64,000 nt of DNA from IMG/VR virus record IMGVR_UViG_3300025154_000064, positions 1-64,000 of that record; one strand, written 5' to 3'. The position numbers and the translations under genes were made by a program. Positions 15,580 to 24,289 of this stretch are shown piece by piece. Each line of letters starts with the position of its first letter. Positions within the stretch are counted from its first letter, which is position 1. Below the pieces are notes generated by a model. The model worked only from the letters and a program-made list of their open reading frames with translations, made no database searches and was not told where the DNA came from. The DNA is from a virus.

Positions 15580-17178
15580 ATGGATTTTACTGCAATTCAA
15601 GAAACCATCAATAACCTTCCAGACGAAGTCCTTTCCCACATATCCCTTTCGATGCCATGGCAGTCCGGTGTGTACCGTGACCAGAAGACCACTGATGCCG
15701 ATGGTTTTAGTGTTGGCATACCCGGCGAGAAGGATATGGATTCCTATTCGCACGCCGACCTTCAGAAAGAGTGCTGGGACAAATTCAATAAGAACCCGCA
15801 GGTCAGCACGGCCACCCGTGGCGTCGCAGGCCGGATCACCGGATACGGTTTTGAAGTAACCTCTGAGATCTGGGAGATCCAAGAGGTTCTTGAAGAAGTG
15901 GAATTCGATCCGCGGAACCGCCTTTATCACTTTTGGCCCAAGATGGTAACCCGGGCCTTTATCGAGGGTGAGCTTTATTTGATCTTGACGTGCCATAATG
16001 ACGGCTTTGTCGAGGTCGACTTCTTGGATCCGGCGCTATTGTCAACCAAGGGTGACAAGGGGTCAGGTATCATATTCCATCCGGATAAAAAACTCTTCCC
16101 ATTGTTTTATATCGTCGATGGCGAGGATGCAGCAGGCAATAGTGTTGAAGTGCAAATCCCGAGCATCAACATTGCCAGGTACCCAGACCTTGTTAAAGCT
16201 GTACGCTCGCACAACGATTTTAATTTAGAATACCAGAAGTCGGCGCTTGGCGGGAAGACAGTCCTCGGCGGATACAAACGCTTCGTGGTAGCATGGGAAC
16301 GTGGGTTTATGACCAGGCGGGCGATCAGCTACCTTCGAACGGTCATTGAATGGTTAAACCATTACGAAAACCTGAAGAAATTCGAAATTGACCACAAGAA
16401 ATCTTCCGGAGCCTATGCCTGGGCCATAACCTTTGAGGATCCCAAATCGTTCAAAACGTGGCTCAATCTTTCAGATGAAGAGAGAGCCAAGACGGCGCTT
16501 ATGGCTCCGCTCGAACCCGGTGCAAGACTCTTCCTCCCGCCCGGGTGCAAGATCGAGCCGAAGAACCCGAACCTGCCACGCATCTCTGAGTCCGACACTG
16601 ACATCCTTCAGATGGCCATATCGGGCTTAAACGAGCCGGCAGACGTCACCACAGGCACCTCAAGCGGGACGTATGCCAGTGTGAAGGCAAGCCGCGGACC
16701 GATGAGCGATCGGACAAGCGACGAGGTGGCCGACTTCGACCGGTTCTACCGGCACGACTTTTATTCAGCCATCTTCTTCTTGAAAAGCAAGATAGCCGCA
16801 TTCCCGGAATTTTTCACAGTTGAAGAGGCGGTGGCTTTTAAAAATCAAAAGCCGGTCTTCAAGAAGGTGAAGCGCAAACCTCAGTTCCTTATCGATGTCC
16901 AGTATCCGATATCAGACACCATTGATCTGGGTGCTCGGGTCGGTGCCATGCTGGGTGTCAAGCATGGGCCCTTGTCGGAAACGATCGGAATACCTCAGTC
17001 AAAAGCTGCAAGAATGATAGGCGTTGGTGCCTTTGGTGCAAACAGATTGCGTAAAGCGACTGAAGATAAAAAGTATCCAAAACTCGCCTACCTTGACGGT
17101 CTCGATCCGGAGGCCAAACAGGAAAAGGCGCTCGGCGAACCTAAAAACAAAGATGGTAACGATGACGATAAAGAGTGA
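15580..17178 (+). CDS. portal protein, 532 aa
   Basis: The position after terL, the length, the N-terminal DxFNKNPQVSTATRGVAGRI region and the central GLNEPADVTTGTSSGTYASVKASRG segment fit phage portal proteins. The dodecameric portal is the DNA channel at one capsid vertex. The C-terminal tail is hydrophilic (NKDGNDDDKE). Its SD is inside a hairpin at 15543-15570. Confidence 0.75.
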   Translation: MDFTAIQETINNLPDEVLSHISLSMPWQSGVYRDQKTTDADGFSVGIPGEKDMDSYSHADLQKECWDKFNKNPQVSTATRGVAGRITGYGFEVTSEIWEIQEVLEEVEFDPRNRLYHFWPKMVTRAFIEGELYLILTCHNDGFVEVDFLDPALLSTKGDKGSGIIFHPDKKLFPLFYIVDGEDAAGNSVEVQIPSINIARYPDLVKAVRSHNDFNLEYQKSALGGKTVLGGYKRFVVAWERGFMTRRAISYLRTVIEWLNHYENLKKFEIDHKKSSGAYAWAITFEDPKSFKTWLNLSDEERAKTALMAPLEPGARLFLPPGCKIEPKNPNLPRISESDTDILQMAISGLNEPADVTTGTSSGTYASVKASRGPMSDRTSDEVADFDRFYRHDFYSAIFFLKSKIAAFPEFFTVEEAVAFKNQKPVFKKVKRKPQFLIDVQYPISDTIDLGARVGAMLGVKHGPLSETIGIPQSKAARMIGVGAFGANRLRKATEDKKYPKLAYLDGLDPEAKQEKALGEPKNKDGNDDDKE

Positions 17179-17422
17179 TCAAGACGACCTTTTGGTCCGG
17201 CTGGATGAACGCACGAAATACATTGTTTTCACCCTTGACGAACTTAAATCTCATGCCGACAACGGGGGCTGGTTGCGGTGCAGGGAGCGTGAAGGGCAGA
17301 TTAAGACGCTTGAAGAGAACCAGAAGTCGCACCGATTGGGGCACAGATGGTATGTCAATTTGGTAATTGGTCTGGGGATAACCGAAATATTGGCCTTGAT
17401 TTTTGCGAGGTGGAAACTTTGA
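17162..17422 (+). CDS. coiled protein with C-terminal membrane anchor, 86 aa
   Basis: The gene overlaps the end of the portal gene in another frame; ATG at 17162 is the most likely start. An acidic, coiled N-terminal region (about 1-55) is followed by one hydrophobic segment (about 60-80, YVNLVIGLGITEILALIF) and a basic end. The topology resembles small XhlA-like or holin-associated proteins. It precedes a lipoprotein gene, so a membrane role is likely. Confidence 0.55.
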   Translation: MTIKSDQDDLLVRLDERTKYIVFTLDELKSHADNGGWLRCREREGQIKTLEENQKSHRLGHRWYVNLVIGLGITEILALIFARWKL

Positions 17423-17721
17423 AGAAAGCAATCTTTTTGCTGGTGATGGCGGTCATCCTATCCGGGTGCGCCGTTAAGGTGATGTACCGAGTGACAGAGC
17501 AAGTCCCAGGAAAAGGTCTCCTCATCTCTCACGAAGTGAACTATGAGCGGCCGATCTTTGTCGGGCAGAGCATAGGCGAATTGTCGTTCACAAGGGATGT
17601 GATAGGTTCACCGACCATAAAACTGACGGGCCAGAAGTCAGAGGCGACGAATTTGGCAGAGAGCGCAGCAAGGGTGGCCGAGTCCGCCGCGGCCATAACA
17701 AAGACCGGATTTCAAAAATAA
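17419..17721 (+). CDS. phage lipoprotein, TTG start, 100 aa
   Basis: TTG at 17419 follows GAGGTGG at about 6 nt and overlaps the previous stop. The N-terminus LKKAIFLLVMAVILSGC is a lipoprotein signal with lipobox LSGC. The mature part ends in an Ala/Glu-rich helix. An outer spanin or an exclusion lipoprotein are alternatives; its position with the membrane protein at 17162 would suit a two-gene membrane unit, but this is not shown. Confidence 0.65.
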   Translation: MKKAIFLLVMAVILSGCAVKVMYRVTEQVPGKGLLISHEVNYERPIFVGQSIGELSFTRDVIGSPTIKLTGQKSEATNLAESAARVAESAAAITKTGFQK

Positions 17722-17768
17722 TTCAATTAAATTCAAAATTATTCTTGCAAAAGATAATTTTATCTTTT
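17720..17768. promoter_or_regulatory. AAGATAA-N2-TTATCTT palindrome, copy 2
   Basis: AAAAGATAA at 17749-17757 pairs with TTATCTTTT at 17760-17768 and is preceded by AAAATTATTC (17735-17744), as in copy 1 at 4172-4201. Upstream are two AATTCAA half-sites like those in the operator at 50018. It marks the start of the protease/capsid transcription unit. Confidence 0.6.
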
Positions 17769-17790
17769 ATATGTGAAAAATAATTTAGAT

Positions 17791-17882
17791 GTGCTCTGGT
17801 TTGGCCACCAGGAGCACGGTTCCACCGGAGGGGATAAGACGGGTGTCCCGATCACACTCGTTTTTATCCCCTTCTTTTTTTT
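17791..17882 (+). terminator. leader hairpins and terminator before the protease gene
   Basis: A first stem (GTGCTC 17791-17796 with GAGCAC 17812-17817, extended by CTGGT/ACCAG) is followed by GGGGATAA (17830-17837) paired with TTATCCCC (17864-17871) and a T-rich run to 17882. The second looks like an intrinsic terminator. It separates the portal block from the capsid block, or acts as an attenuator in the leader. Confidence 0.65.
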
Positions 17883-17899
17883 AAAAAAAGGAATCAAAG

Positions 17900-19246
17900 A
17901 TGGAACTAAACGATTTCGCCGATAGAACGCCATGGCTAATCACCGCAGACAAGCTTGAGGCGATGTTTCACCATATTCCGGCCAGCGCCGACCTGCCGGC
18001 AGATTTATTCAGCTGGCTTCCTGAAGAAGATAAAACCTATCCGGTAAAAAATAGTGTGGCTGTTCTTCCGATAATTGGTCCGTTATTCAAACGCGCAACA
18101 TTTTTCTCTCGATACTTCGGCGATGTGTCTATGACAGGCATTGCTAAGGCTTTTCTATCGGCAGTTGCAGATGACAGCGTGAAGGCGATTGTCCTGAATA
18201 TTGACTCTCCAGGCGGCACTGTTTCTGGTACCGAGGCACTTAGCGATGCAATCTATTCCGCCAAGGGGAAGAAGCCTGTTATCGCTTTCGCCAATGGAAT
18301 GATGTGTTCCGCCGCGTATTGGGTTGGAAGCGGTGTTGATAAGATAGTCGTCGAGAGCACGGCCACTGTCGGAAGTATCGGCGTTGTGATGGTCCATGTC
18401 GATTGGAGTGAGGCTGAAAAGAAGTATGGTATCAAGCGAACAGTGCTGACGGCCGGCCAGTACAAGGCTATAGGAAATGACGCTGAGCCTCTGTCCGACA
18501 AGGCTCGGAAGGTTCTTCAAGACCATCTTGATTATATATACTCGGTATTCGTCGCCGCTGTTGAGAGAAACAGGGGCGTTTCAAACGAGCAGGCCTTGGC
18601 CATGGCCGACGGGAAAGTCTTTATTGGCCTCCAAGCAGTTGATGCCGGACTCGCCGATACTGTTGGCTCTCTCGATAGCGCCATAGAAATGGCCATTCAA
18701 ATGGCTGATAAAAAACAGAAATCTTCAATACACAAGGAGGCTAAGACCGTAATGGATTTAGAAACGTTGAAGAAAGAACACCCCCTGTTGGTAGCGCAGC
18801 TTCAGGGTGAAGTTAAGGCATCGATGGATGCCACGATTGAAGCACTCAAGGCTGACAAAATCAAGCTTGAGACAGAAGTGAAAGATCTCGGCAAACAAGT
18901 GGTAGGGTTGGAGGCCAAAATTTCAGATCAGGAAATGAAAGCCGCAAAAGACAGCGCTGACAAACTGTTCGACGGCAAGCTGGCTGCGAGTAAAGTCCCT
19001 GAGAAAATGTATTCCAAGGTTAAACGCGGCGTTTCTTTTGACGCTTTCTTTAAAGATGGTGCCTTTGATGCCGCAGGTTTTGGCGCAGCAGTCGAAGAAG
19101 AAATCAAAGACTGGGAAGGTGATCTTACCGAGTCTTCCGTGCAGGGAGCAGGCGGTCCGGGTCGAGAGATTGGAGCGGAAGATACCGACAAGGACGAAGA
19201 TGCCATGGTTAACAAATTACTGAAACTGTCCGGTCAGGGCGAGTAA
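17900..19246 (+). CDS. S49-type capsid maturation protease with scaffold tail, 448 aa
   Basis: Residues about 50-270 are a ClpP/SppA-fold S49 peptidase like lambda gpC: IDSPGGTVSG oxyanion region at 102-111, nucleophile Ser137 in MMCSAAYW and the likely base Lys189 in TAGQYKAIG. Residues from about 285 form an Ala/Lys/Glu-rich coiled scaffold. The protease cleaves scaffold and portal inside the procapsid. An in-frame internal start at 18752 would make scaffold alone. Confidence 0.85.
   Translation: MELNDFADRTPWLITADKLEAMFHHIPASADLPADLFSWLPEEDKTYPVKNSVAVLPIIGPLFKRATFFSRYFGDVSMTGIAKAFLSAVADDSVKAIVLNIDSPGGTVSGTEALSDAIYSAKGKKPVIAFANGMMCSAAYWVGSGVDKIVVESTATVGSIGVVMVHVDWSEAEKKYGIKRTVLTAGQYKAIGNDAEPLSDKARKVLQDHLDYIYSVFVAAVERNRGVSNEQALAMADGKVFIGLQAVDAGLADTVGSLDSAIEMAIQMADKKQKSSIHKEAKTVMDLETLKKEHPLLVAQLQGEVKASMDATIEALKADKIKLETEVKDLGKQVVGLEAKISDQEMKAAKDSADKLFDGKLAASKVPEKMYSKVKRGVSFDAFFKDGAFDAAGFGAAVEEEIKDWEGDLTESSVQGAGGPGREIGAEDTDKDEDAMVNKLLKLSGQGE
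18752..19246 (+). CDS. nested internal-start scaffold protein, 164 aa
   Basis: Within the protease gene, AAGGAGG at about 18734 precedes an in-frame ATG at 18752 by about 10 nt. The resulting MDLETLKKEHPLLVAQLQ product is a coiled, charged protein corresponding to the scaffold half. This matches the lambda C/Nu3 arrangement, where an internal start supplies scaffold in excess over protease. The internal start is read from sequence; its use is inference. Confidence 0.6.
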   Translation: MDLETLKKEHPLLVAQLQGEVKASMDATIEALKADKIKLETEVKDLGKQVVGLEAKISDQEMKAAKDSADKLFDGKLAASKVPEKMYSKVKRGVSFDAFFKDGAFDAAGFGAAVEEEIKDWEGDLTESSVQGAGGPGREIGAEDTDKDEDAMVNKLLKLSGQGE

Positions 19247-19264
19247 CCAAAAAGGAGAAAAGTC

Positions 19265-19966
19265 ATGAACTATGGAGACACCCCTTACGTGCAGCGAGGG
19301 GATCAGATCGATCGAAGAGAAATTTTTGGGCCGTGTAATCTTGGTGCAATTATTCAGCTTCCTGTAACAATCCCGGCTGGTTTTGGGTATATCCCGGCTG
19401 GAACTGTCATGGGCGCCATCACTGAGTCTACCTCAAGAGCTGGCCAGTATGTTCCCTACACCCCGCAGGATGCCGCCGGCGGACTTGCGGCGGCGCTGAC
19501 GACCCTTTTCGGCGCTTCTTATTTGCTGGCCGATCCCGGAGCAGCGGCTACCGTCCTTGAGGTGACCATGGACGATTCCTATCGATTCGCTGTTGGTGAT
19601 CACATCGCTATTCTGGACGGCGATACTACGGCTATTGAGGGCTCTGCTATCACTGCCATCGACCGGACCACCTACAAGGATAAGGCCACGATTGCCTGCT
19701 CGGCCATTACCGGTTCCGAAGATGTTGATATGGTGGATGGCGCATGTGTGATTCACCAGACCCAAACGGGTACGCCGTTTCAGAACGCTGTTGGTATCCT
19801 GGTGGGCGGTGTGAATACGGGTATTGGCGTTAACGCCAAGGGCGCTCAGGGTGTGATTGTAATATCCAACGCGGTCCTCAATTACGGTGCACTTTACAAC
19901 CTTGACGCCGGCGCCATTACGGATCTTAGCGCCGTTGTGTCTGGCAATTATGTAATTCTTAAATAA
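19265..19966 (+). CDS. head decoration protein (gpD-like) with inserted domain, 233 aa
   Basis: Position between protease and major capsid, and the segments GPCNLGAIIQLPVTIPAG and AVGILVGGVNTGIG, fit a gpD-like trimeric stabiliser. At 233 aa it is about twice the usual length. The excess is explained by an inserted beta-rich module at about 90-160 containing SYRFAVGDHIAILDGD and SAITAIDRTTYKDKATI. SD AAAGGAG is well placed. Confidence 0.7.
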   Translation: MNYGDTPYVQRGDQIDRREIFGPCNLGAIIQLPVTIPAGFGYIPAGTVMGAITESTSRAGQYVPYTPQDAAGGLAAALTTLFGASYLLADPGAAATVLEVTMDDSYRFAVGDHIAILDGDTTAIEGSAITAIDRTTYKDKATIACSAITGSEDVDMVDGACVIHQTQTGTPFQNAVGILVGGVNTGIGVNAKGAQGVIVISNAVLNYGALYNLDAGAITDLSAVVSGNYVILK

Positions 19967-19980
19967 GGGAGGGTAGTACA

Positions 19981-21213
19981 ATGAGAGGTGATGCAATTCC
20001 CGAGCTGAAGCAGACTGCGCTTCAAAAGCTCATTACCAGATTCCAGACTGCTGCGAACCTGGTTCTTATGAAACTGTTTGGATCCGACCGCTACGAATCT
20101 GAGGATATCGAGTGGGAAGCTCAGGTTGGTAACCGGCGCATGACGCCGTTTGCTGCTGAGGATGCGCCGGCGCCCATGGTGGGGATGGAAGGTATTTCAA
20201 GCCATAGTGCCCGTGCTGCCTTTTGGAAAGAGAAGATGTATCTGGGTTCCTCCTTTATGAACAACATCCGGGAACCCGGGAATATCAATAAGCACTATGC
20301 CGCTTCCAAACTTCTGGCCAAAGAAAGCGCCAAGCTTCGAAACCGGTGTGATCGCCGTAAAGAGTGGATGTTCTGCCAGATGCTTACCCAGGGTGGATTC
20401 ACCTATCTTGATAAGCGAGGCCAGAAGGTTTCTGTTGACTATGGTATTCCTGACACCAGTCTTCCGACGCTTGAGAGCTCTCGCTTGTGGAATCAGGACA
20501 CGGCGAATGTGCTTGAGGATTGGTTCGATATCGTGGAGCATTTTGAATATGCTTCTCAGGCGGCGATCACCCATGCTCTGGTAACGAGTGAGGTTGTCCG
20601 GGCAATGGTTTTAAACAAGGGGCTTCAAACCTTGCTGCAAAAGTCCGCCTTTGGGAATGGTGATCTTCTGGCGAGGCCTGCTCAAGTAATCGGTTCGTTG
20701 CTGAATATCCCCAACTTTATTATTTACAATGAAATGTATGAGGTCCGCTGCTGGATGCGGTCCGCTCTGGCCGCCGGTGCCGGCCCCCATACCATATCTG
20801 TCGATGAGGTCGGTGATATTGAGGTGGGTGATACTATCTACGGTGTAAGGATCAACGAAAGCGGCGGTAAGCACACCAAGACCGCGGCCATGACGGTTAC
20901 CGCCGTGAGCGCTTCTGCCGGCACAATTACAGCTACCGGTACCATCGCCACGGCACTTCGACCCCAGCTGGATTTCATCTATACCATCAGGAAGTTCCTG
21001 CCGAAAGACCGCTTCACTGTTTTTGCAAACGAGATTGAGGGGCAAAAGATTGCCGAGTTTGCCGAGGCGCCGTTCGATCTTGATCGACATTACGGCATCA
21101 AAGTTGATAGTGACGTGGTATGGGATCCGGATGGGGTCTTTGTTCGAGTTCAAAACAAAGGCTTGCCTTTATTGTTCCATGAAGATGCGGTCTATTCCGT
21201 GAAGGTTCTGTAA
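19981..21213 (+). CDS. major capsid protein (gpE-like), 410 aa
   Basis: Order, length and sequence style (RKEWMFCQMLTQGGFTY, the central AAITHALVTSEVVRAM, and C-terminal LPKDRFTVFAN) fit the lambda gpE family. A beta-rich insertion at about residues 265-325 has VGDIEVGDTIYGVR and TAVSASAGTITATG, a module related in style to the insertion in the decoration protein. It forms the icosahedral shell. SD is GGAGGG. Confidence 0.75.
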   Translation: MRGDAIPELKQTALQKLITRFQTAANLVLMKLFGSDRYESEDIEWEAQVGNRRMTPFAAEDAPAPMVGMEGISSHSARAAFWKEKMYLGSSFMNNIREPGNINKHYAASKLLAKESAKLRNRCDRRKEWMFCQMLTQGGFTYLDKRGQKVSVDYGIPDTSLPTLESSRLWNQDTANVLEDWFDIVEHFEYASQAAITHALVTSEVVRAMVLNKGLQTLLQKSAFGNGDLLARPAQVIGSLLNIPNFIIYNEMYEVRCWMRSALAAGAGPHTISVDEVGDIEVGDTIYGVRINESGGKHTKTAAMTVTAVSASAGTITATGTIATALRPQLDFIYTIRKFLPKDRFTVFANEIEGQKIAEFAEAPFDLDRHYGIKVDSDVVWDPDGVFVRVQNKGLPLLFHEDAVYSVKVL

Positions 21214-21265
21214 GCAAATGGGCCGCCGGCTCCCGGCGGCCCTGGTAAAAAAATAGGAGGTTTAA

Positions 21266-22276
21266 ATGCCGTATATTTTGGATCAAGTTCCCGGTCCTTG
21301 GGCTGGTGTTAAAGAGAAGGCTTTCGCTGATCGTGCTCAGACGTTTGTAGAAGCCGATTTGGTCTTTCAAGAAGGGGTTGTAAACGCTTCGGCTGCTGTC
21401 AATAATACGCTCAACTTTATCCTTGGTGATTGTCTTTTTAGTACTGCTGGGCTGGCTATCGGTTCAACTAAGTCGAAAGTTGCTCATGGCGCGTTCAGTT
21501 ATGCTATCAATGGGATGAAATACACTGTCGCTGCCAATGCTGCAGGTATCACTCTGCCCGCTGTGACCGTCCCTCAGAACCTGTATGGTGCATGGGCTTT
21601 TGATGTTGGAATCAACGGCGTAGTTGATGTTTGGCCATCAACAGGTAATTCTACCGGTTATGCTTCTGCCAATGTTGCTGTCTACGGTATTCCCAATCCG
21701 GAACCAGATCATATTCGTATGGGAGTCCTGACCGTTATCAGCTCGGATGCTGCAGGATTTATCGCGGGTACCACCCTTTTGGATGCCGGCGCGGTAACTG
21801 CTGTTTACCGTAACTTTTCGGCTCTCAAAACGGGTCTTCTCTCTTCTCCGAGAATGGCCGAAGATGACGCTACTGCGAATGTTGCAGAGATTTTTTCAGG
21901 CTTCACTTATATGATCAATGGAGCCATATACAATAAAGCCGTCGCCGCTGGAATTGCTTTGACCGGTGGCGTGGTCACAAAGGCTGCCAAGTTTGGTGCC
22001 TATCGGTTCTTTATCGATGCGGCCGGAACAGTAACCATGCAGTCTGCGCCTTCAGAGCTTATAGATGGTTCACAAAAGCAAAATTACCTATCTGCCGCGT
22101 CCGCTATTGCGGCCATGGATCTCATGCCTCCGATAGGCGCCACATGCTCTATCGCAACACTCGTTATCACCACTGCAGCTTCTGATTTCACGCCAGCCTC
22201 GACAGATCTGGGCGCCGGCGACGTTACGGATACCTGGTATGACGGAAAATATGTGCTTGAGAAGATTTTTGCTTAA
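21266..22276 (+). CDS. structural protein with internal duplication, 336 aa
   Basis: Two related halves are visible: FSYAINGMKYTVAANAAG...AWAFDVGINGVVDV (about 75-130) and FTYMINGAIYNKAVAAG...YRFFIDAAGTVTM (about 212-255). Each is followed by a similar DxxxIGxLTV/TLVIT strand region. The gene is next to the capsid gene with SD GGAGG. A capsid-surface or head-fibre protein is likely. The precise role is unknown. Confidence 0.55.
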   Translation: MPYILDQVPGPWAGVKEKAFADRAQTFVEADLVFQEGVVNASAAVNNTLNFILGDCLFSTAGLAIGSTKSKVAHGAFSYAINGMKYTVAANAAGITLPAVTVPQNLYGAWAFDVGINGVVDVWPSTGNSTGYASANVAVYGIPNPEPDHIRMGVLTVISSDAAGFIAGTTLLDAGAVTAVYRNFSALKTGLLSSPRMAEDDATANVAEIFSGFTYMINGAIYNKAVAAGIALTGGVVTKAAKFGAYRFFIDAAGTVTMQSAPSELIDGSQKQNYLSAASAIAAMDLMPPIGATCSIATLVITTAASDFTPASTDLGAGDVTDTWYDGKYVLEKIFA

Positions 22277-22295
22277 CGCTTTTTGGAGACAATAA

Positions 22296-22532
22296 ATGCT
22301 TGAAAATATAAAAAAAGTAAGGGTTAAAAAAACGCTACTATGCCATGGTGGCCCGGTTGGTGGGTATGCTGCCGGCGATGTTTTTGAAGCGCCGTTCCCG
22401 GATGGTATCGCCAGAGAATTAAAGGCGGATAGTAAAAACATCCTCAATGGCAAGGGTACTCTTGAGATCCTTAACGACGGTGATGTTGATACAGAAAAGC
22501 CGGTGAAAGAATGGAAAAAGAAGACCTCTTAA
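22296..22532 (+). CDS. small hypothetical protein, 78 aa
   Basis: The N-terminus is beta-type (KKVRVKKTLLCHGGPVGGYAAGDVFEAPF), like small SH3-type phage proteins. It overlaps the next gene by 22 bp. Position suggests a head completion accessory. Confidence 0.5.
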   Translation: MLENIKKVRVKKTLLCHGGPVGGYAAGDVFEAPFPDGIARELKADSKNILNGKGTLEILNDGDVDTEKPVKEWKKKTS

Positions 22533-22921
22533 CGCTTCTTACCGACGACACGAGTATCGGTGCAAACCTCATAGAAGATGATATCTCTGAGGCCTGCGAT
22601 GACGCAGCCGCCGATACTGGGTGGGCATTTCCGGTTACCGACACGTTTAAGATAAGATGGACCAAGCAACGTGCGAGGCGCCACTGCTATTTTAAGCTTT
22701 GGTCACAGTCGGCAAGGAAGTTCAAGGTTGAACAGCTGAACCTTAACCAGAGGTTCGACCACTATGGAAAACTTGTCGAGCAGCTTGATGCAGAATTCCA
22801 AAGGGCTATTGACGATAATCCAGGAAAGTTTTTAGCCGTTGACGCCTATAAGCTATTTGGAACTGTCACCGGATCTGGCTTTAAGTACGATGAACTCGGA
22901 AGGGATATCACGTATAAATGA
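22511..22921 (+). CDS. head-tail connector protein, 136 aa
   Basis: Length, acidic helical N-terminus (DDTSIGANLIEDDISEACDDA), position directly after the capsid genes and ATGA overlap with the next gene fit a gp6-type adaptor that binds below the portal. Assigned mainly from order; sequence similarity is not obvious by eye. Confidence 0.5.
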   Translation: MEKEDLLTLLTDDTSIGANLIEDDISEACDDAAADTGWAFPVTDTFKIRWTKQRARRHCYFKLWSQSARKFKVEQLNLNQRFDHYGKLVEQLDAEFQRAIDDNPGKFLAVDAYKLFGTVTGSGFKYDELGRDITYK

Positions 22922-23526
22922 GCGTTGGCGAAGATATAAAAGAGGTGATCGAGGAGATTGGTGAAACCATAACCATACTCAGAAGTCCTTCGAATATTAC
23001 GGGAGAGCACATCAAATCGACCGTAAACGCTCAGGTTACGAAACCTTTTATCCGTGAGTTTTTCATGGAAGCATGGCTATCGTATGATACTCAAGCTGTT
23101 GCCGGTGATTGGGTGCGGTTCGCGGACGGCCGTGTCTTCATCATAATGAACAGGACTGCATCGCTTTTTGAAGGCGAGATAATGCGGTACAACGCGGTGC
23201 TCTATAAAACCAATGCGATTGCTACCATTCAACGCCAGGATGTCACCAGGCCGGCGGTGAAGGCAGTTGTCACATGGGCAACCGTAAAGGCTAACGCCAA
23301 CGTCCTTATAACGGAAGCTCTCTACGGGAATTCCTTGGATGCTGACGAGGACGGCGGTCAGTTCAGTATGAGCGAAAATGATCTTTACATCCCGGCATCT
23401 GTTGGCATCAAACCCAACGATCGGGTCTATATATCATCGACTGAATATTACAAGGTTGAGGCCGTCAGGTATCGCCGGTTTGACAATGTCCATCTTGCGA
23501 CAATTGGCGAGGATACCCGGGAATGA
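22918..23526 (+). CDS. head closure / neck protein, 202 aa
   Basis: A beta-rich protein with WVRFADGRVFIIMN in its first half and IKPNDRVYISSTEYYKVEAV near the end, a style seen in stopper proteins of siphoviruses. It overlaps both neighbours by 4 bp, so translation is coupled. Role assigned from position. Confidence 0.5.
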   Translation: MSVGEDIKEVIEEIGETITILRSPSNITGEHIKSTVNAQVTKPFIREFFMEAWLSYDTQAVAGDWVRFADGRVFIIMNRTASLFEGEIMRYNAVLYKTNAIATIQRQDVTRPAVKAVVTWATVKANANVLITEALYGNSLDADEDGGQFSMSENDLYIPASVGIKPNDRVYISSTEYYKVEAVRYRRFDNVHLATIGEDTRE

Positions 23527-24053
23527 TTTATCACACGCTTAACAAAAGAGACATCGATAGGATAGAACACGCTTGTGAGCGCGTTCTCGCTCAGGCGAGA
23601 ATCGAACGTGAAGATCTTCCGTATCGTAGCGCGAGAGAGTTCAGGGGTCTTCTTTTCAACAACATTATGACCCAGAAGTATGCGACCGGTTACGCCCCCT
23701 ATTCACCTCGGTATGCAGAGTGGAAGACACAAACGATGATGATGGGCTCGCAGTTCTGGCGCCTGTTTGGCGACATGCTGAACAGCCTCACGATCGAGAT
23801 GAAAGACGACGGCTGGTTCGCCGGCATCCCAGGGGACGTGATGGACTCTGGCGGGAAGTCATGGTTCGGCACGCCAGAATCCAGGAGAGGCAAAAGCAAG
23901 CCGGTCAGCATGTATGCATCGGTCATGGAACTCGGCCTCAACAACCATCCGGCCAGACCGGTGTTTGGACCGACCACTGAAGAGTATGCTGTCGATGGAT
24001 GGCCGAAACAGGGCGCTGAATCGATCAAAAGGATTAGCAACGCATGGACGTAG
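23523..24053 (+). CDS. neck / tail completion protein (HK97 gp10-like), 176 aa
   Basis: Features such as GYAPYSPRYAEWK, FWRLFGDMLNSLTI and C-terminal HPARPVFGPTTEEY match the common phage morphogenesis proteins that join tail to neck (the P-AR-F motif near the end is typical). It overlaps both neighbours. Confidence 0.6.
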   Translation: MIYHTLNKRDIDRIEHACERVLAQARIEREDLPYRSAREFRGLLFNNIMTQKYATGYAPYSPRYAEWKTQTMMMGSQFWRLFGDMLNSLTIEMKDDGWFAGIPGDVMDSGGKSWFGTPESRRGKSKPVSMYASVMELGLNNHPARPVFGPTTEEYAVDGWPKQGAESIKRISNAWT

Positions 24054-24289
24054 AAAAAGAAATTCATAAGCCGCAACTCATGGCTATGGTTCCGACAGAC
24101 GTGCAGTGCATGGTTGGTATCCTGGCATCTGATCTTCGGCTGATACACAAGGCGATGGGGTTGTGCTCAAACGACGGTCCACTCAGGAACGACGAAGAGC
24201 GTGCAGCGTGGGAATATTTTGCGGGTCCGTTTTATGAGTTCTTGGACCAGACCATAAAGGATATCGACAATGGACCAGACGGCAAGTGA
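24044..24289 (+). CDS. hypothetical neck-region protein, 81 aa
   Basis: A small, mostly helical and acidic protein (ERAAWEYFAGPFYEFLDQTI) overlapping its two neighbours by 10 and 20 bp. No domain recognised. Confidence 0.5.
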   Translation: MDVEKEIHKPQLMAMVPTDVQCMVGILASDLRLIHKAMGLCSNDGPLRNDEERAAWEYFAGPFYEFLDQTIKDIDNGPDGK

